Translations under genes and position numbers: made by a program
Part shown: piece by piece, positions 50,259-50,396 of the stretch
Position numbering within the stretch: the first letter of the stretch is position 1
Layout of the letters: every line of letters begins with the position of its first letter
Notes under the pieces: generated by a model
The model's database searches: none
What the model was told of the DNA's origin: nothing
The model's input: the letters and a program-made list of their open reading frames with translations, nothing else
Assembly: GCA_000497835.1 (NCBI GenBank)
Contig: KI547165.1
Location: 381,603-431,998, forward strand
DNA: 50,396 bases
Reading direction: 5' to 3'
Source of the DNA: a gamma proteobacterium L18
GTDB taxonomy: Bacteria; Pseudomonadota; Gammaproteobacteria; Pseudomonadales; Pseudomonadaceae

Positions 50259-50396
50259 ATGAAAACCATGAAGACGGCCCGCCGCCAGGGCGGTTTTACC
50301 TTGCTGGAAATGCTGGCGGTGATCGTGCTGCTGGGCATCGTCGCCACCATCGTCGTGCGCCAGGTCGGTGGCAACGTCGATAAAGGCAAATACGGG
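50259..50396 (+). CDS. gspG: type II secretion major pseudopilin GspG (5' part, cut by window end)
   Basis: Only 46 codons are inside the window. The start has AAGGA eight bases upstream and lies 12 bases after the gspF stop. The sequence has the prepilin leader MKTMKTARRQG and the processing site G/FTLLE (after residue 12), followed by the hydrophobic helix MLAVIVLLGIVATIVVRQVG. It is the major pseudopilin of the secretion system, cleaved and N-methylated by the prepilin peptidase. Confidence 0.93.
   Translation, partial: MKTMKTARRQGGFTLLEMLAVIVLLGIVATIVVRQVGGNVDKGKYG

Noticed and set aside
1..50396. tRNA, rRNA, insertion sequences and prophage
   Set aside because: No tRNA-like or rRNA segments, transposase, integrase or phage structural genes were recognised. 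The repeats are REP-type palindromes without their own genes here.

Overview
The window looks like a chromosome segment of a Pseudomonas of the P. putida/P. fluorescens type. It is GC-rich with strongly G/C-ending codons. It carries a PQQ glucose dehydrogenase, many amino-acid ABC transporters, LysR/GntR/TetR regulators, and many short palindromic REP-type repeats between genes (cores like GTGGGAGCGGGCTCTGCCCG and GTAGGAGCCGGCCTTGGCCG). I see no rRNA, tRNA, CRISPR array, transposase or phage gene. The genus is inferred from gene content and repeat style.

Layout. (1) 168-7706: a leftward operon (solute-binding protein, fused permease-ATPase, GntR regulator, DUF1989 protein) with a perfect palindrome at its promoter. 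Next to it a LysR gene diverges from a rightward pxpABC operon (5-oxoprolinase), with a T-N11-A LysR-type box between them. (2) 7765-9807: mesX-mesD, a folate-independent, oxygen-dependent methionine synthase pair, with a MetR-like box upstream. (3) 9988-10664: fused remnants of a LysR gene and an aldo/keto reductase gene. (4) 10784-19151: gcd, a DUF2938 membrane protein, topB, a TetR/MFS efflux pair with three operator-like repeats, and a FUSC-family membrane protein.

(5) 19726-36018 is the most unusual part: a LysR regulator, a class II aldolase, an NtaA/DszA-type flavin monooxygenase, a TonB receptor, an amino-acid-type ABC importer, a flavin amine oxidase, a RidA imine deaminase, a diguanylate cyclase, a second complete ABC importer, and an orphan sulfonate/nitrate-type binding protein. 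The aldolase-monooxygenase operon and the orphan binding protein share a long, similarly placed promoter element (20652-20676 and 36082-36106). This suggests one regulon for uptake and oxidative breakdown of an unidentified organonitrogen or organosulfur compound.

(6) 36233-40623: a DsbA-like protein, a VOC protein, a surE paralogue, the U32 peptidase-family RNA hydroxylase rlhA, and a second RidA. (7) 40624-41634: a kilobase of nested palindromic repeats. (8) 41635-43619: a MATE exporter and a TetR regulator. (9) 43635-50396: a secreted GH3 beta-glucosidase with a PA14 insert, translationally coupled to a small secreted protein, divergent from a type II secretion operon gspE-gspF-gspG (gspG is cut by the window end). 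gspF contains a complete REP palindrome plus tandem 30-bp repeats inside its reading frame.
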